A stretch of DNA of 64,000 bases, from the NCBI GenBank assembly GCA_024509875.1, contig JAMPIV010011354.1, forward strand, positions 62,001 to 126,000. The letters run 5' to 3'. The translations under genes and the position numbers were made by a program. The stretch is from Oreohelix idahoensis. Its lineage: Eukaryota; Mollusca; Gastropoda; Stylommatophora; Oreohelicidae. Positions 45,115-55,005 of this stretch are shown one piece after another. The notes under the pieces are model-generated. The model had not been told where the DNA came from. It made no database searches and saw only the letters and a program-made list of their open reading frames with translations. Numbering within the stretch: the stretch's first letter is position 1; every line of letters starts with the position of its first letter.

Positions 45115-45705
45115 CAAGAAGAAACTTCAAAAGAGGCGAGAGGAAATACATTGAGGAGTTGGCAAGAGACGCAGTGGAAGCTGCTGCCTAAGGAAATATG
45201 AGAGGCATGTACAACAACACAAAGAAGCTCACAGGGAAATACAAGGAAGCAAATGATCTTATCAAAGACAAGAACGGAAAATTGCTTAGCAGTATAATGC
45301 AAATGAAGAAGCGGACAGAACATTTTGAGGAAAGTCTCAATAGACCAGCTCTACAAAATCTCCAGGCATCAAGCCAGCAAAAGAGAGCGACAAGTCAACT
45401 GCTAAAGACCATCTTGAATTCAGTGGACTTTGACTAAACAGCTTAACAATCTAGATTTTCCTGACGACCTGGCTGTTCAGTCGCGCAACGGTAACCAGAT
45501 GCAAAACAAAATGAAAATACTTGATGAGAGGTCGCAGCTAGTAGGTCTGAAAAAACACAATGAGAAGACAAAGATAATGAGAATAAATGCAGGAAATGAT
45601 AAAAATATTGCACTTGAAGAAACACCGCTACAAGATGTAGAATCACACATATACCTTGGTAGCAATATAGACACAGCTAGAGAGGCAGACGGTGGTATCA
45701 AAATA
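45115..45705 (+). mobile_element. LINE family X fragment, part 1
   Basis: Related to 40600-41900 with an internal deletion of most of the RT. It keeps the linker (RMYNNTKKL-like, TEHFEESLNRPA), then jumps to the FPDDLAV active-site region (FADD in the relative, here F-P-D-D) and KMKILDERSQ. It continues at 46016 after a younger insertion. Confidence 0.8.
45694..45705. repeat. 12-bp target duplication GGTATCAAAATA, left
   Basis: Identical to 46016-46027. The pair flanks the inverted LINE S insertion. Confidence 0.92.
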
Positions 45706-46015
45706 CTTACTTACTTGGTCGTTCGTTTTCTACCGTGAGGTGTAGAGGTTTGTAAGAGAGAGCGCCATACTATTCTATCGGCTGTCTTCCTCCTGGCTTG
45801 GTTCCATTCTAGTCCTCGGTCCTTCAAAGATTGTCTAATGTTGTCCTCCTAGCGGACTCTGTGTCGTCCTGGATCCCTGGCTCTTAGTTTCCATGTTTGC
45901 CGTGGTAGCCGATCTTCTCCCATTCTGCAGACATGGCCAAACCATCTCAGTTGGGACTGTTCTACTTGGGTCTGCATGGGTTGGGTTTTTAGGCTTTGAC
46001 GTATCATCTGGTTGC
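45706..46015 (-). mobile_element. LINE family S 3' fragment nested in LINE X
   Basis: On the minus strand this is the last 300 bases of LINE S (compare 50820-51118), ending in AAGTAAGTAAG, the same short-repeat tail as at 51114-51130. It is 5'-truncated and has a clean 12-bp target duplication. Its presence inside LINE X dates S activity after this X copy. Confidence 0.92.
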
Positions 46016-46390
46016 GGTATCAAAATAAGAATACAAAAGGCTGTAGGGGCTTTCATTGCACTGGGAAGTAAATGGGGACCAAAAGAAGTCAAGTCGAACA
46101 TCAGAATCTTCAATTCAAATGTCAAGTCAGTACAATTGTATAGCCCCGAAACATGGAAAACAGCAACAACAACAACAAAATTAACCAAAAAGCTACAGAC
46201 TTTCATAAATGGGTGCTTGCGTAGAATAAGATTGGAAAGGTACGACAAGAACACTAATAGTTAAACTGATGACAAGAACACTAATAGTTAAACTGATGAC
46301 AAGAACACTAATAGTTAAACTGATGACAAGAACAAGACAAGTGCCAGTTGAACATGAGATTAAAATAATAATCTCTGTAGAATGTTATTT
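46016..46390 (+). mobile_element. LINE family X fragment, part 2
   Basis: Continues part 1 with IRIQKAVGAFIALGSKWG..., KLTKKLQTFINGCLRRI, then ends in a 27-bp unit repeated three times (46244-46324). Confidence 0.8.
46244..46324 (+). repeat. 27-bp tandem triplication
   Basis: Three identical units beginning GACAAGAACACTAATAGTTA, inside the LINE X tail. They are identical, so recent. Confidence 0.95.
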
Positions 46391-46539
46391 ATTTGCTGCT
46401 GTTATTTTATCGATTTAAACAAAACAATTTTCGCTTTCTCGGAATGACTGCCTTTTCAATGAGGAGTCAAGAACGCTGTATTTTAGACAATATGCTCATT
46501 ATCATTAAAAACATTTTTACAGAATGTCTTTGGTTGGGG

Positions 46540-47220
46540 GGAAAGAGAGCTTCCAGGATGGACTCCTGTATTATATCCCGGCAGATTCCAATAATTTCAT
46601 TCTGAATGGACTAGTATACATATTTCTGGAACCAGATGACAGAGTATTGTGACTTAAAAGTTGTGTATCCCCTCCTTTAGCACGTTATCGCAAAAGAGCC
46701 CTAAAGTTGCCATCATTGTGTTCTGGTTCGTAGAGAGAAATTGGACCTAAATTGTTTGTACCTCTTAGAGCAATTTCTTGTCGGCCACATACAATTACGG
46801 TTTCCACAATATGAGCTAATTTTGCTCTGTTTTCCATTACTTGAAGTTTTCTTTAGGAATCTATCATAGACAATACATCCGTTTGCTTTTCGTTGACAAT
46901 ATTTATAAAAGCATCTGCATGCATTTTTGCCTCAAGGTGATAATTTGTTTGTTCATGTTTCAGAAAATCTTCTTTGGCATTCTTGCACTTGAAGTAAGTA
47001 ACCTGCTGATACTAATGCTTGATCTTCTCTTACTTCACCAGCAAATAATAACTATCTTGCACAATGCACCACCCGCACGTTTTGAATAGACTAAAACCAT
47101 GGATAAAATTTGAGCCACTTTAATAGGAAAGATGAATTCCTTTTACCTGAAACTGGGAAAACGAATTCTTCAGAAGGTATCCATGGATTTTTAAAAAACT
47201 TGTTCTTTGATGAGATCATT
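46540..47220 (-). pseudogene. hAT transposase remnant (DUF4371 / ZMYM1-like)
   Basis: Read on the minus strand with several stops and shifts. It has a KFYPW-type segment, then FLKHEQTNYHLEA, MENRAKLAHIVETVIVCGRQ, EIALRGTNNLGP, then HNDGNFRALLR. This matches the order of the DUF4371 region of hAT-derived ZMYM1/THAP12-like proteins (CGRQ..ALRGH, NDGNF..LL). The catalytic core is not complete. Confidence 0.8.
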
Positions 47221-47730
47221 TAATTTAACTCCTTTTAAAAAAAGTTATCAATGTCCAACTTGTGATACAGTTCACCACCATTAACACACTTGTCACCACA
47301 TACTTTATTTAAATTAGAGCGTCCAATTTTAGTAGATATTTGCTAAAGAAGTAGATGGCACTGATACTGATCCAGTTTTCAATTCCTCCATATGTGTGCT
47401 CAAATCAACATCACTTGTACTTTCCTTAATTTTTTTTATTTGTTTCTTAAATATAATATAACTTCCTGTATATATATATATATCGGCAATATTTTTGTAA
47501 TTTTATTGAGAACACTAACCGCCAATACCTAACAAGTTCAGTAAAGCCTAAGCTATAATTTCTGACCGTGCAAGCAAATTTATATATTTATTCTTTCATC
47601 CGCAAATCTTCCACGGACATACAAATAAGCCGAGGTGGGCACCACGTTGTATACCCTTGCTATAGATCATTGAACATACCTCCTCTACTAGACTGACCTG
47701 ACCCGACTTCTAAATTTCATTGTTCTAGAC
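47221..47730. other. No gene recognised
   Basis: AT-rich DNA with a short (TA)n at 47471-47482. Confidence 0.5.
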
Positions 47731-47935
47731 CAGCGTTTTTCAAACTGTGATCCGTGGAACACTAGTGCTCCGCGAGCTTTTGAAAGCTGTTCCGCGAAGA
47801 ATTAAAATGTAGAACCGGTTGCTAACAACTTATTTTTAAAATGGATACGAAATCCATTTGCAATTGCAGCCAAACCAGCATGCTTATCAGTCATGATTAT
47901 GAGAGTTTGATTAATTTGACTTCAGACTCTGAACC
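47731..47935 (+). mobile_element. hAT-like terminal motif and ZBED-type fragment
   Basis: CAGCGTTTTTCAAACTGTGA resembles the terminal repeat of hAT elements. Next to it 47838-47930 encodes, with a frame change, KWIRNPFA... and HDYESLINLTSDS, like the C-terminal part of ZBED/SCAND3-type hAT transposases (W.RNPF, then L..LTSDS). The matching second end is not seen. Confidence 0.5.
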
Positions 47936-48826
47936 CCCCCCCTATGGACCTGGTTAGCAGTAGCTATATCTGGGAACTACATAAAACAAATAGCACGCAA
48001 CCAATGAAAATTCCAGTTAACTTAAAAAAAAAATCCGGAAAAATTCAATTAGCACAGAATTTTGAAGAAATGACCGTATGATGTAGCAGACAGCTCTGAC
48101 GAGATTAGAGTACACGAAACCATTAGAGGGGTGACAGCCGTGGATATTCAGCCTTATTCCATCACACAGGATATTGGCTTTATAATAGAACAAAAATCTT
48201 ATGTCCAAAGATATGACATTCACTTGAAGCCAAGAGGAAAAGGGAAAGTTGTGCCACCAAGGAGAACATGAAAACATTGAAAAGAAAGAGAAGTGAAAAT
48301 ATCGAACATTTTATGGACTGAAGTGAAAATATATATCAAAGAAAAGTGTACAGTTGGAAGAATATTGCAGAAAGCCAATACTCCTTCACTAAGGAAGAAA
48401 ATGAACCAAAAAAGTCAAGTAATTTATATATGAAACATTAGGGACAGAGACAACAACCCATACAGCTGAGAGTATAGAACGTAAGTATAATAAATTTGAA
48501 TGTATAGTTTACCTAATGGGACGGGTAAGCCTAACGTTTTGAACACCCATCATTATTAATCTGAGGTGACTTTACATGCATGTATTATTTATTTCTCGAT
48601 TTCTACTCCCACTGCTGTTTCTTCACTGCTCACTCTCTCCTCACTGATCGCTCCCTTTTTTAAATTCCATTTCTAGTGTTCCACTGATGCCATTTTATAC
48701 TCAGGTCTATTTGAATGGCCATTTTGTCTTCTGGAGTTCACGTGAGCGGAACCAGCCATTTTTGTTTACATGTAATATCATTTTAACTTATGTTACTTAA
48801 TTCTTCCTTTCTTTTATGTTTCCGTT
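47936..48826. other. No gene recognised
   Basis: Mixed AT-rich DNA. An 86-residue minus-strand open frame (48017-48277) has no recognisable domain. Confidence 0.45.
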
Positions 48827-49062
48827 CATTTGTCCCTGATGGAAGCCTTTTGGCCATAACGTAGACAATTTCTTTGTCCTAGTAAAACACACCGCTCATT
48901 TTCATTTGTCTCTGATGAAAGCCTTTAGGCCATAAGGTAAACAATTTATTTGTCCTAGTAAAACCCACCACTTATTTTAATTTGTCCCTGATGAAAGCCT
49001 TTTGGCCATAAGGTAGACAATTTATTTGTCCTAGTAAAACCCACCACTTATTTTCATTTGTC
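48827..49062 (+). repeat. 76-bp minisatellite, left block (3 units)
   Basis: Units contain CTGATGAAAGCCTTTTGGCC, ACAATTTATTTGTCCTAGTA and AACCCACCACTTATTTTCAT. The AGTAAAAC landmark recurs at 48881, 48957 and 49033, exactly 76 apart. The block ends in a terminal sequence (TCTGTCATAGAAAGTAAGCA onward) that recurs at 51611. Confidence 0.95.
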
Positions 49063-51118
49063 TGTCATAGAAAGTAAGCAAAGATGGCTTGGACAAATGT
49101 ATGCAGAAGCATGCGGTGAAGTCCGACTTGGGAACAAGAGAAAGAGGACACCTTGGTGGACAGAGGAAGTCAAAGAGAAAATAAGAGAGAAGAAAATGGC
49201 ATGGAAACAATACTTAGGAGCTAAAAACACAACAGGACAAATGGAAAAATATAGAGAATATGTGACACTCAGAACAGAAGCAAAGAACAAAGTGCTAGCA
49301 GCAAAACAGAAGTCCTGGGAAGAATTTGGAGAAAAGCTAGAAAAAGATGCACAAGAAAACCAGAAATTGTTCTATAAGACCCTAAAGAACATAAGGAAGG
49401 AAAAACAATGCCCTCTCAAATTTATAAAGGACAAGCAAGGCAAATTGCTTACTGCCCCGAAGGAAGTAATGGAAAGATGGAAAGAATATTTCTCAGAACT
49501 CCTGGATGGTGAGCATGGTGAAGCATCAGAAATGATAAACACTAGCACAGAAGAGAAAACCAATGATGGTGAAGATGACATAAAGATGGAAGAACTGAAG
49601 GCAGCACTGGAGAAAATCAAGATGGGCAAAGCAGCAGGGCATGATGGTATAACACCAGAAATGGTTAAGTTCATGGGAGCATCAGGCGACCTATTACTCT
49701 TAAGGGTTTTACAGGCAGCGTGGTACAACAAGACCATACCAAAGGATTGGGAGATTGCCATCATAACACCAATTTTCAAAAAGGGTGACAATCGACAGTG
49801 TGGAAACCATAGAGGCATATCCCTTCTCAGTGTCCCTGGTAAAATCTACTCTAGAATCCTAGAGCAGAGACTCCGACGCCTAGCTGAGCCACAATTGGAT
49901 GAGGTCCAGTGCGGATTCCGAGCAAACCGAAGTACTCAAGACCTAATCTTCACACTCAGACAGCTGAGTGAAAAGGCCCTTGAGTATAAGAGTGAGATGC
50001 ATCTTTGTTTCATAGATCTGGAAAAGGCGTTTGACAGGGTCCCCTGGAGCAAACTTTGGGACTGTTTGGCAAGGAAGAATATTCCAGCACCTCTGATTCA
50101 TGCTATACAGAGCTTCTACAAGTCTTGCAGAAATTATGTGAGGACAGCAAACCATAAGTCGGAAGAGTTCAGGACCACCACTGGTGTAAGACAAGGTGAT
50201 ATCCTATCACCTTACCTCTTCATACTCCTTATGGACGATGTCATCAAGGCATGTAAGGAGAGAACAAGAAAGTATTCAGTGGGGTACTGGAAGATGAGAC
50301 AGGTCTATATTTCGGAGCTGGCATTTGCTGATGATGTTGCCCTGATTGCTAAATCAGAGGCACATCTCCAATCCAACCTGCAAGTCTGGAAGGAAGAGCT
50401 GGAGAAGAGAGGGATGGTCATAAGCAGCTCTAAAACAAAATCCATGGTGATATCACGAGAAGAAAGAAAACATCAGATTAAGCTGGGAGAACAGGTCCTG
50501 GAGCAGGTCGACCACTTTAAATACCTCAGAGCTATTATAGACCGAAAGGGAGGCATCAAAGAAGAGTTGGCCACTCGAAAAGCAGCAGCTGGGAGACTTT
50601 TTCAGGCCATAAATCGAGGATTCCTCAGCAAGAGAGAGGTTGGTAAGAAAACGAAGATGGCTGTATACCGCTCCACCTATGTCCCAGTCTTGACATATGG
50701 ATGCGAGTCATGGGCAATGACTACAACCCATAAAAGCCAGATCCAAACCTCAGAAATGAGGTATCTGAGGAAGGGGGTTGAAGTAACAAGAAGAGACATG
50801 GTACGCAACCAGACGATATGTCAAGGCCTTAAATCCTACCCCCTGCAGACCCAAGTAGAACAGTCCCAATTAAGATGGTTTGGCCATGTCTGCAGAATGG
50901 GAGAAGATCGGATACCACGACAAGCATGGGAAACAAAGAGCCAAGGATCCAGACCCCGAGGACGACCCAGAGTCCGCTGGGAGGACAACATTAGACAATC
51001 TTTGAAGGATCGAGGACTAGAATGGAACCAGGCCAGGAGGAAGACAGCTGATAGGATAGTCTGGCGCTCTCTCTTCCAAACCTCTACACCTCACGGTAGA
51101 AGGGGAACGACTAAGTAA
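49058..51118 (+). CDS. LINE family S reverse transcriptase, open frame, 5'-truncated
   Basis: 686-residue open frame. The first 15 residues come from the flanking satellite end; LINE sequence starts about 49103. The endonuclease is missing. RT blocks in order: GKAAGHDGITPEMVK (about 190); NHRGISLLSVPGKIYSRI (about 250); CGFRANRSTQD; FIDLEKAFDRVP (about 325); TGVRQGDILSPYLF (about 380); FADDVALIAK, the catalytic Asp pair (about 424); KYLRAIID (about 490). The tail is LTYGCESWAMT, QLRWFGHVCRM and SRPRGRPRVRWEDNIRQSLK. It ends with a stop inside a (AAGT)n tail. Such proteins nick DNA and prime reverse transcription at the target. The frame is uninterrupted, so the insertion is recent even though it is truncated and cannot mobilise itself. 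Confidence 0.9.
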   Translation: MSVIESKQRWLGQMYAEACGEVRLGNKRKRTPWWTEEVKEKIREKKMAWKQYLGAKNTTGQMEKYREYVTLRTEAKNKVLAAKQKSWEEFGEKLEKDAQENQKLFYKTLKNIRKEKQCPLKFIKDKQGKLLTAPKEVMERWKEYFSELLDGEHGEASEMINTSTEEKTNDGEDDIKMEELKAALEKIKMGKAAGHDGITPEMVKFMGASGDLLLLRVLQAAWYNKTIPKDWEIAIITPIFKKGDNRQCGNHRGISLLSVPGKIYSRILEQRLRRLAEPQLDEVQCGFRANRSTQDLIFTLRQLSEKALEYKSEMHLCFIDLEKAFDRVPWSKLWDCLARKNIPAPLIHAIQSFYKSCRNYVRTANHKSEEFRTTTGVRQGDILSPYLFILLMDDVIKACKERTRKYSVGYWKMRQVYISELAFADDVALIAKSEAHLQSNLQVWKEELEKRGMVISSSKTKSMVISREERKHQIKLGEQVLEQVDHFKYLRAIIDRKGGIKEELATRKAAAGRLFQAINRGFLSKREVGKKTKMAVYRSTYVPVLTYGCESWAMTTTHKSQIQTSEMRYLRKGVEVTRRDMVRNQTICQGLKSYPLQTQVEQSQLRWFGHVCRMGEDRIPRQAWETKSQGSRPRGRPRVRWEDNIRQSLKDRGLEWNQARRKTADRIVWRSLFQTSTPHGRRGTTK

Positions 51119-51611
51119 GTAAGTAAGTAAAACCCACCACTTATTTTCATTCGTCTCTGATGAAAGCCTTTTAGCCATAAGGTAAACAATTTCTTTGTCC
51201 TAGTAAAACCCACCACTTATTTTCATTTGTCCCTGATGAAAGCCTTTTGGCCATAAGGTAGACAATTTATTTGTCCTAGTAAAACCCACCACTTATTTTC
51301 ATTCGTCTCTGATGAAAGCCTTTTAGCCATAAGGTAAACAGTTTCTTTGTCCTAGTAAAACCCACCACTTATTTTCATTTGTCCCTGATGAAAGCCTTTT
51401 AGCCATAAGGTAAACAATTTCTTTGTCCTAGTAAAACCCACCACTTATTTTCATTTGTCCCTGATGAAAGCCTTTTGGCCATAAGGTAGACAATTTATTT
51501 GTCCTAGTAAAACCCACCACTTATTTTAATTTGTCCCTGATGAAAGCCTTTTGGCCATAAGGTAGACAATTTATTTGTCCTAGTAAAACCCACCACTTAT
51601 TTTCATTTGTC
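51119..51611 (+). repeat. 76-bp minisatellite, right block (about 6.5 units)
   Basis: The landmark AGTAAAAC recurs at 51126, 51202, 51278, 51354, 51430, 51506 and 51582, 76 apart. It follows the (AAGT)n tail of LINE S directly. Units alternate between two subtypes (GGTAGACAATTTATTTG and GGTAAACAATTTCTTTG). Confidence 0.95.
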
Positions 51612-51757
51612 TGTCATAGAAAGTAAGCAAAGATGGCTTGGACAAATGTATCAGAAAACAACCAACTAGTATAATCTGACATGCCACTTTCTGGAACACA
51701 CAGGGGAAAAAAGAGCAGGAAGCCCAAAGAGAACTGGACAAAAATGGTATAAAAAAA
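51605..51757 (+). mobile_element. LINE 3' tail remnant, part 1
   Basis: The sequence encodes a decayed LINE C-terminus (SKQRWLGQMY, then FWNTQGKKRAGSPKRTGQKW). It is cut by the palindromic element and continues at 52324-52400 (a decayed WDLMGREVKK-like end). Confidence 0.55.
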
Positions 51758-52323
51758 AGTCCGTTCGGAAATTCGTGCCCACAGAAAGCGTCAATTTTCT
51801 CCAAAACTGTTTGTTGTATGGACATGAATTTTTGCATGCAGTCTTAGATTTTCCATGCAGTTATTAATATATTTTTTGCCCTTACAAAACTCATGTCATG
51901 TTCGAATTTTCTTCTTTACATTATATAAAAAACTCTTTCCGTTGTCTGGGTTAATTTTTATTAGTTTTACAGGAAAGTTACAAGATCCGTTCAAAAATAT
52001 TTTTTTTTTTTGAATTAGTGTAGTGACTACATGTCCGCACCTATTGTACACAGTCGCGAGTAACTAATTCAAAAAAAAAAATATTTTTGAACGGATCTTG
52101 TAACTTTCCTGTAAAACTAATAAAAATTAACCCAGACAACGGAAAGAGTTTTTTATATAACGTAAAGAAGAAAATTCGAACATGACATGAGTTTTGTAAG
52201 GGCAAAAAATATATTAATAACTGCATGGAAAATCTAAGACTGCATGCAAAAATTCATGTCCATACAACAAACAGTTTTGGAGAAAATTGACGCTTTCTGT
52301 GGGCACGAATTTCTGAAAGGACT
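51758..52323. mobile_element. Palindromic foldback element, 262-bp arms
   Basis: The left arm 51758-52019 is a near-perfect inverted copy of the right arm 52063-52323, with a 43-nt spacer. The outer ends are AGTCCGTTCGGAAATTCGTG and its near complement. Only a few mismatches occur, mostly at the outer end. TATA lies on each side (51748-51751; 52323-52326 overlapping the end), a possible target duplication, but the left one is separated by an A run. It has no coding capacity. A transcript would fold into a long double-stranded hairpin. Confidence 0.9.
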
Positions 52324-52424
52324 ATAGAAGAGAAATGAAAAGTGACTGGGATCTCATGGGCAGAGAAGTAAAGAAATAAAGAAAGAAGAATGTATAAATA
52401 AAATGTTTTTCTGTTGTCTAGCCT
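52324..52424 (+). mobile_element. LINE 3' tail remnant, part 2
   Basis: Continuation of 51605-51757 with an AAAGAAAT-rich end. The assignment rests on position and weak coding similarity. Confidence 0.4.
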
Positions 52425-52698
52425 TCTACTTCTTCATTTCTTATGTCTGCCTGCAACATAGGGAAAGGATCCCGTTACATGCCCATTGAGGCATATTGGG
52501 AAAATGGTGTTAGGCCCATATTTTCTATGACCATCGGCACACCTTAACCTTCCCAGAGTTGCTCTGGTACCCAGTTGGGGCTGGGTCAACCCAGGAGCCG
52601 TTTGCAGCCTAAAAAAATCCCACCTCATCTGGGAATCGAACCATAGACCACTGAGCTAGGAAGCCAGTGCACTAACCACTAAGCTACCGCGGCTCCCA
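52425..52698 (-). mobile_element. tRNA-derived SINE
   Basis: On the minus strand the head GGGAGCCGCGGTAGCTTAGT has an A box (52676-52686) and a B box GGTTCGATTCC (52632-52642), 34 bases apart. The pair forms an internal pol III promoter. A GC-richer body follows, with GGGTTGACCCAGCCCCAACT, to about 52425. The tRNA part does not form a full cloverleaf with an acceptor, so it is a SINE, not a tRNA gene. Confidence 0.8.
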
Positions 52699-53160
52699 CC
52701 TACAACATAGCCACATGTTTATTATTCAGAGTTAATGGTTGCTCAATAAAGAAAGCAATGTCCACCAATAACTGCAACTCTATGTTTCGCAGGGAACAAA
52801 AACTATTATTGGTCATAATGATGCTGATGATAAAACAACAGACACTGCAATAACATATGCAGATTATTGTCAGAAATAATCGTTCTATTTAATAAAATGT
52901 ATACTGAGTACATCTTGTACTAACAATTGTACAAACACAGAATTGAAATGTCAAGATTATAAATGATCCGTTCAAGTACAACCATTCATCATTTTCCTTT
53001 GTTCTCCTGATGAAGCATCAAGCCATCCCTGCAGGAATTATGCACCAAGCAGTCACAAACTCTTGAAGTGGAGTTCTTTGTGATAATTTGTTTTACATAA
53101 TGAAGTGGCCAGCCTCAAACACTACCTCCTACTGGTACGACATGCTACTTTTATATACTC
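52699..53160. other. No gene recognised
   Basis: AT-rich DNA. The end (from about 53162) belongs to a diverged direct repeat also seen at 54605-54690. Confidence 0.5.
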
Positions 53161-53161
53161 T

Positions 53162-53255
53162 TACAAAATTACACATTTTTATCGCAGTAATTATTTATAA
53201 CACTATATTTTGTTACCACATCATAGTTTGATATCACATTAGACAACTATAGGGA
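53162..53255 (+). repeat. Diverged AT-rich direct repeat, copy 1
   Basis: CAGTAATTATTTATAACACT through ATATCACATTAGACAACTA matches 54605-54690 with about ten differences. A weaker relative lies near 56255-56320. Confidence 0.75.
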
Positions 53256-53319
53256 ACTACACAGGGTGTTGAAGTACAGTATTTGAATATAAAAATACAA
53301 TACAATATATAATTTTATA

Positions 53320-53327
53320 TAAAAATG
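53320..53327. repeat. 8-bp target duplication TAAAAATG, left
   Basis: Identical to 54595-54602, directly flanking the foldback element. Confidence 0.85.
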
Positions 53328-54594
53328 GGTTCTTGTGCGTTTATTCACCGGTTAAATCAAATTCTGGAAATTTATTACCAAAACTGAGAACCGTACTTTT
53401 TCTTGACTGGAAAATGTTGATTTCACATTGTGATTTGGGAGGCAAGTTAAAAAAAAAAAGCGTTTCTCTTGCATTCATAGTTGACACGCTTACGACAGAC
53501 CCGCCCTCAACCCCCCCCCCCCGTATTTAAAAAAAAAAAGTTTATACACCAATAGAACGGAATTGAATCAGTTCTACAAGTTAACGGTACAAAGGAAAGA
53601 AGGGAAATCGCTGCCGTTGCCTTCTCTAACTCAAGATCAGAATCAGGCACCCTTTTACAGCTGGTTTGACTGATGCGTGACACCTGTTCCCTTCCTCGCT
53701 GCCGTTGCCTTCTCTAACTCAAGATCAAAGGCAGGTACCCTTTTACAGCTGGTTTGACTGATGCGTGACACCTGTTCCCTTCCTCGCTGCCGTTGCCTTC
53801 TCTAACTCAAGATCAGAGTCAGGCACCCTTTTACAGCTGGTTTGACTGATGCGTGACACATGTTCCCTTCCTCGCTGCCGTTGCCTTCTCTAACTCAGGA
53901 TCAGAGTCAGGTACCCATTTACAGCTGGTTATGGAGTGTTAGAGACTTCACCATACTAGGTCCAGCATCGAGAGGTGGGGAGACCAGTTTCCTTCCTCGC
54001 TGTCTTTTCCTTCCCTAACTCAAAGTTAAGTACCCATTTATAGCTAGGTAGACCCCATCTCTCGATGCTGGACCTAGTATGGTGAAGTCTCTAACACTCC
54101 ATAACAGCTGTAAATGGGTACCTTACTCTGATCCTGAGTTAGAGAAGGCAACGGCAGCGAGGAAGGGAACAGGTGTCACGCATCAGTCAAACCAGCTGTA
54201 AAAGGGTACCTGCCTCTGATCTTGAGTTAGAGAAGGCAACGGCAGCGAGGAAGGGAACAGGTGTCACGCATCAGTCTAACCAGCTGTAAAAGGGTACCTG
54301 CCTCTGATCTTGAGTTAGAGAAGGCAACGGCAGCGAGGAAGGGAACAGGCCACCCCACCTCATAAAGCTGGGACCCAGTACATCGAAGTCTATAACACTT
54401 CACTCCCCTACGGCAGAATGTGCTACGTGACTACAACCTTACGAACGGCAGGCGTGTTTTAAAAAAAATTCTAAGCAACGGGGGAGGGGGGAGAGGACAA
54501 TGACACTTTTTCCAGTCAAGAAAGAGTACGGTGATCGGTTTGGGTAATAAATATCCACAATTTGATTTAACCGGTGAATAAACGCACAAGAACC
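53328..54594. mobile_element. Foldback transposon, 1267 bp, with internal repeats
   Basis: Outer ends are GGTTCTTGTGCGTTTATTCA and its exact complement, flanked by an 8-bp duplication. The left arm (53328-53989) and right arm (54045-54594) are inverted copies around a spacer of about 55 nt. The left arm carries an 88-bp unit about four times (landmark TCGCTGCCG at 53608, 53696, 53784, 53872); the right arm has fewer. No coding frame is present. Parts of the arms resemble the body of the SINE at 62274 (GAGTTAG.GAAGGCAA, GTGAAGTCTCTAACACT). TIRs starting GG with 8-bp duplications suggest a Merlin-, P- or hAT-type origin; I cannot decide which. Confidence 0.88.
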
Positions 54595-54602
54595 TAAAAA
54601 TG
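54595..54602. repeat. 8-bp target duplication TAAAAATG, right
   Basis: Identical to 53320-53327. Confidence 0.85.
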
Positions 54603-54604
54603 AT

Positions 54605-54690
54605 ATATTTTTATCACAGTAATTATTTATCACACTATATTTTGTTATCACATTATAGTTAAGATATCACATTAGACAACTAATTCTTCT
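54605..54690 (+). repeat. Diverged AT-rich direct repeat, copy 2
   Basis: Same orientation as 53162-53255, so it is not part of the foldback arms. Confidence 0.75.
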
Positions 54691-54779
54691 GTTTAAATTT
54701 TCAGACACTGGTTTGCATGTTACCAACAAAAGTGGTATTCCATATGTGTACTTAGATAAGAGCTTGTGCAGAACAGAAG

Positions 54780-55005
54780 TGAAATGCCATGACTTGGTCA
54801 TCAACATGGAACTGATGACATGAACCAGACAAATGCTAGTGGAATAAGAGGTGAGAAGATGATTGGATCACATTAAGGAAACCTGTTGATAACATTACAA
54901 GGCAGTCTTTGTTCTTGTAACTCCCCAGGGCACAAGAAGTAGAGGCAGAACAAATAATATATGGAGAAGAGAACTAGAGACAGTAATAACAATAACCAAT
55001 GCACC
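54780..55005 (+). mobile_element. LINE family X 3' fragment
   Basis: Decayed copy of the X tail: GGAACTGATGACATGAACCA, then AAACCTGTTGATAACATTAC and AAGGCAGTCTTTGTTCTTG. It is 5'- and 3'-truncated. Confidence 0.7.

Noticed and set aside
48827..51611. 76-bp direct repeats as a CRISPR array
   Set aside because: There are no unique spacers between repeats, and the context is eukaryotic with LINE and SINE insertions.
52615..52698. tRNA gene on the minus strand
   Set aside because: A and B boxes are present, but there is no complete cloverleaf with acceptor stem, and a SINE body follows directly.
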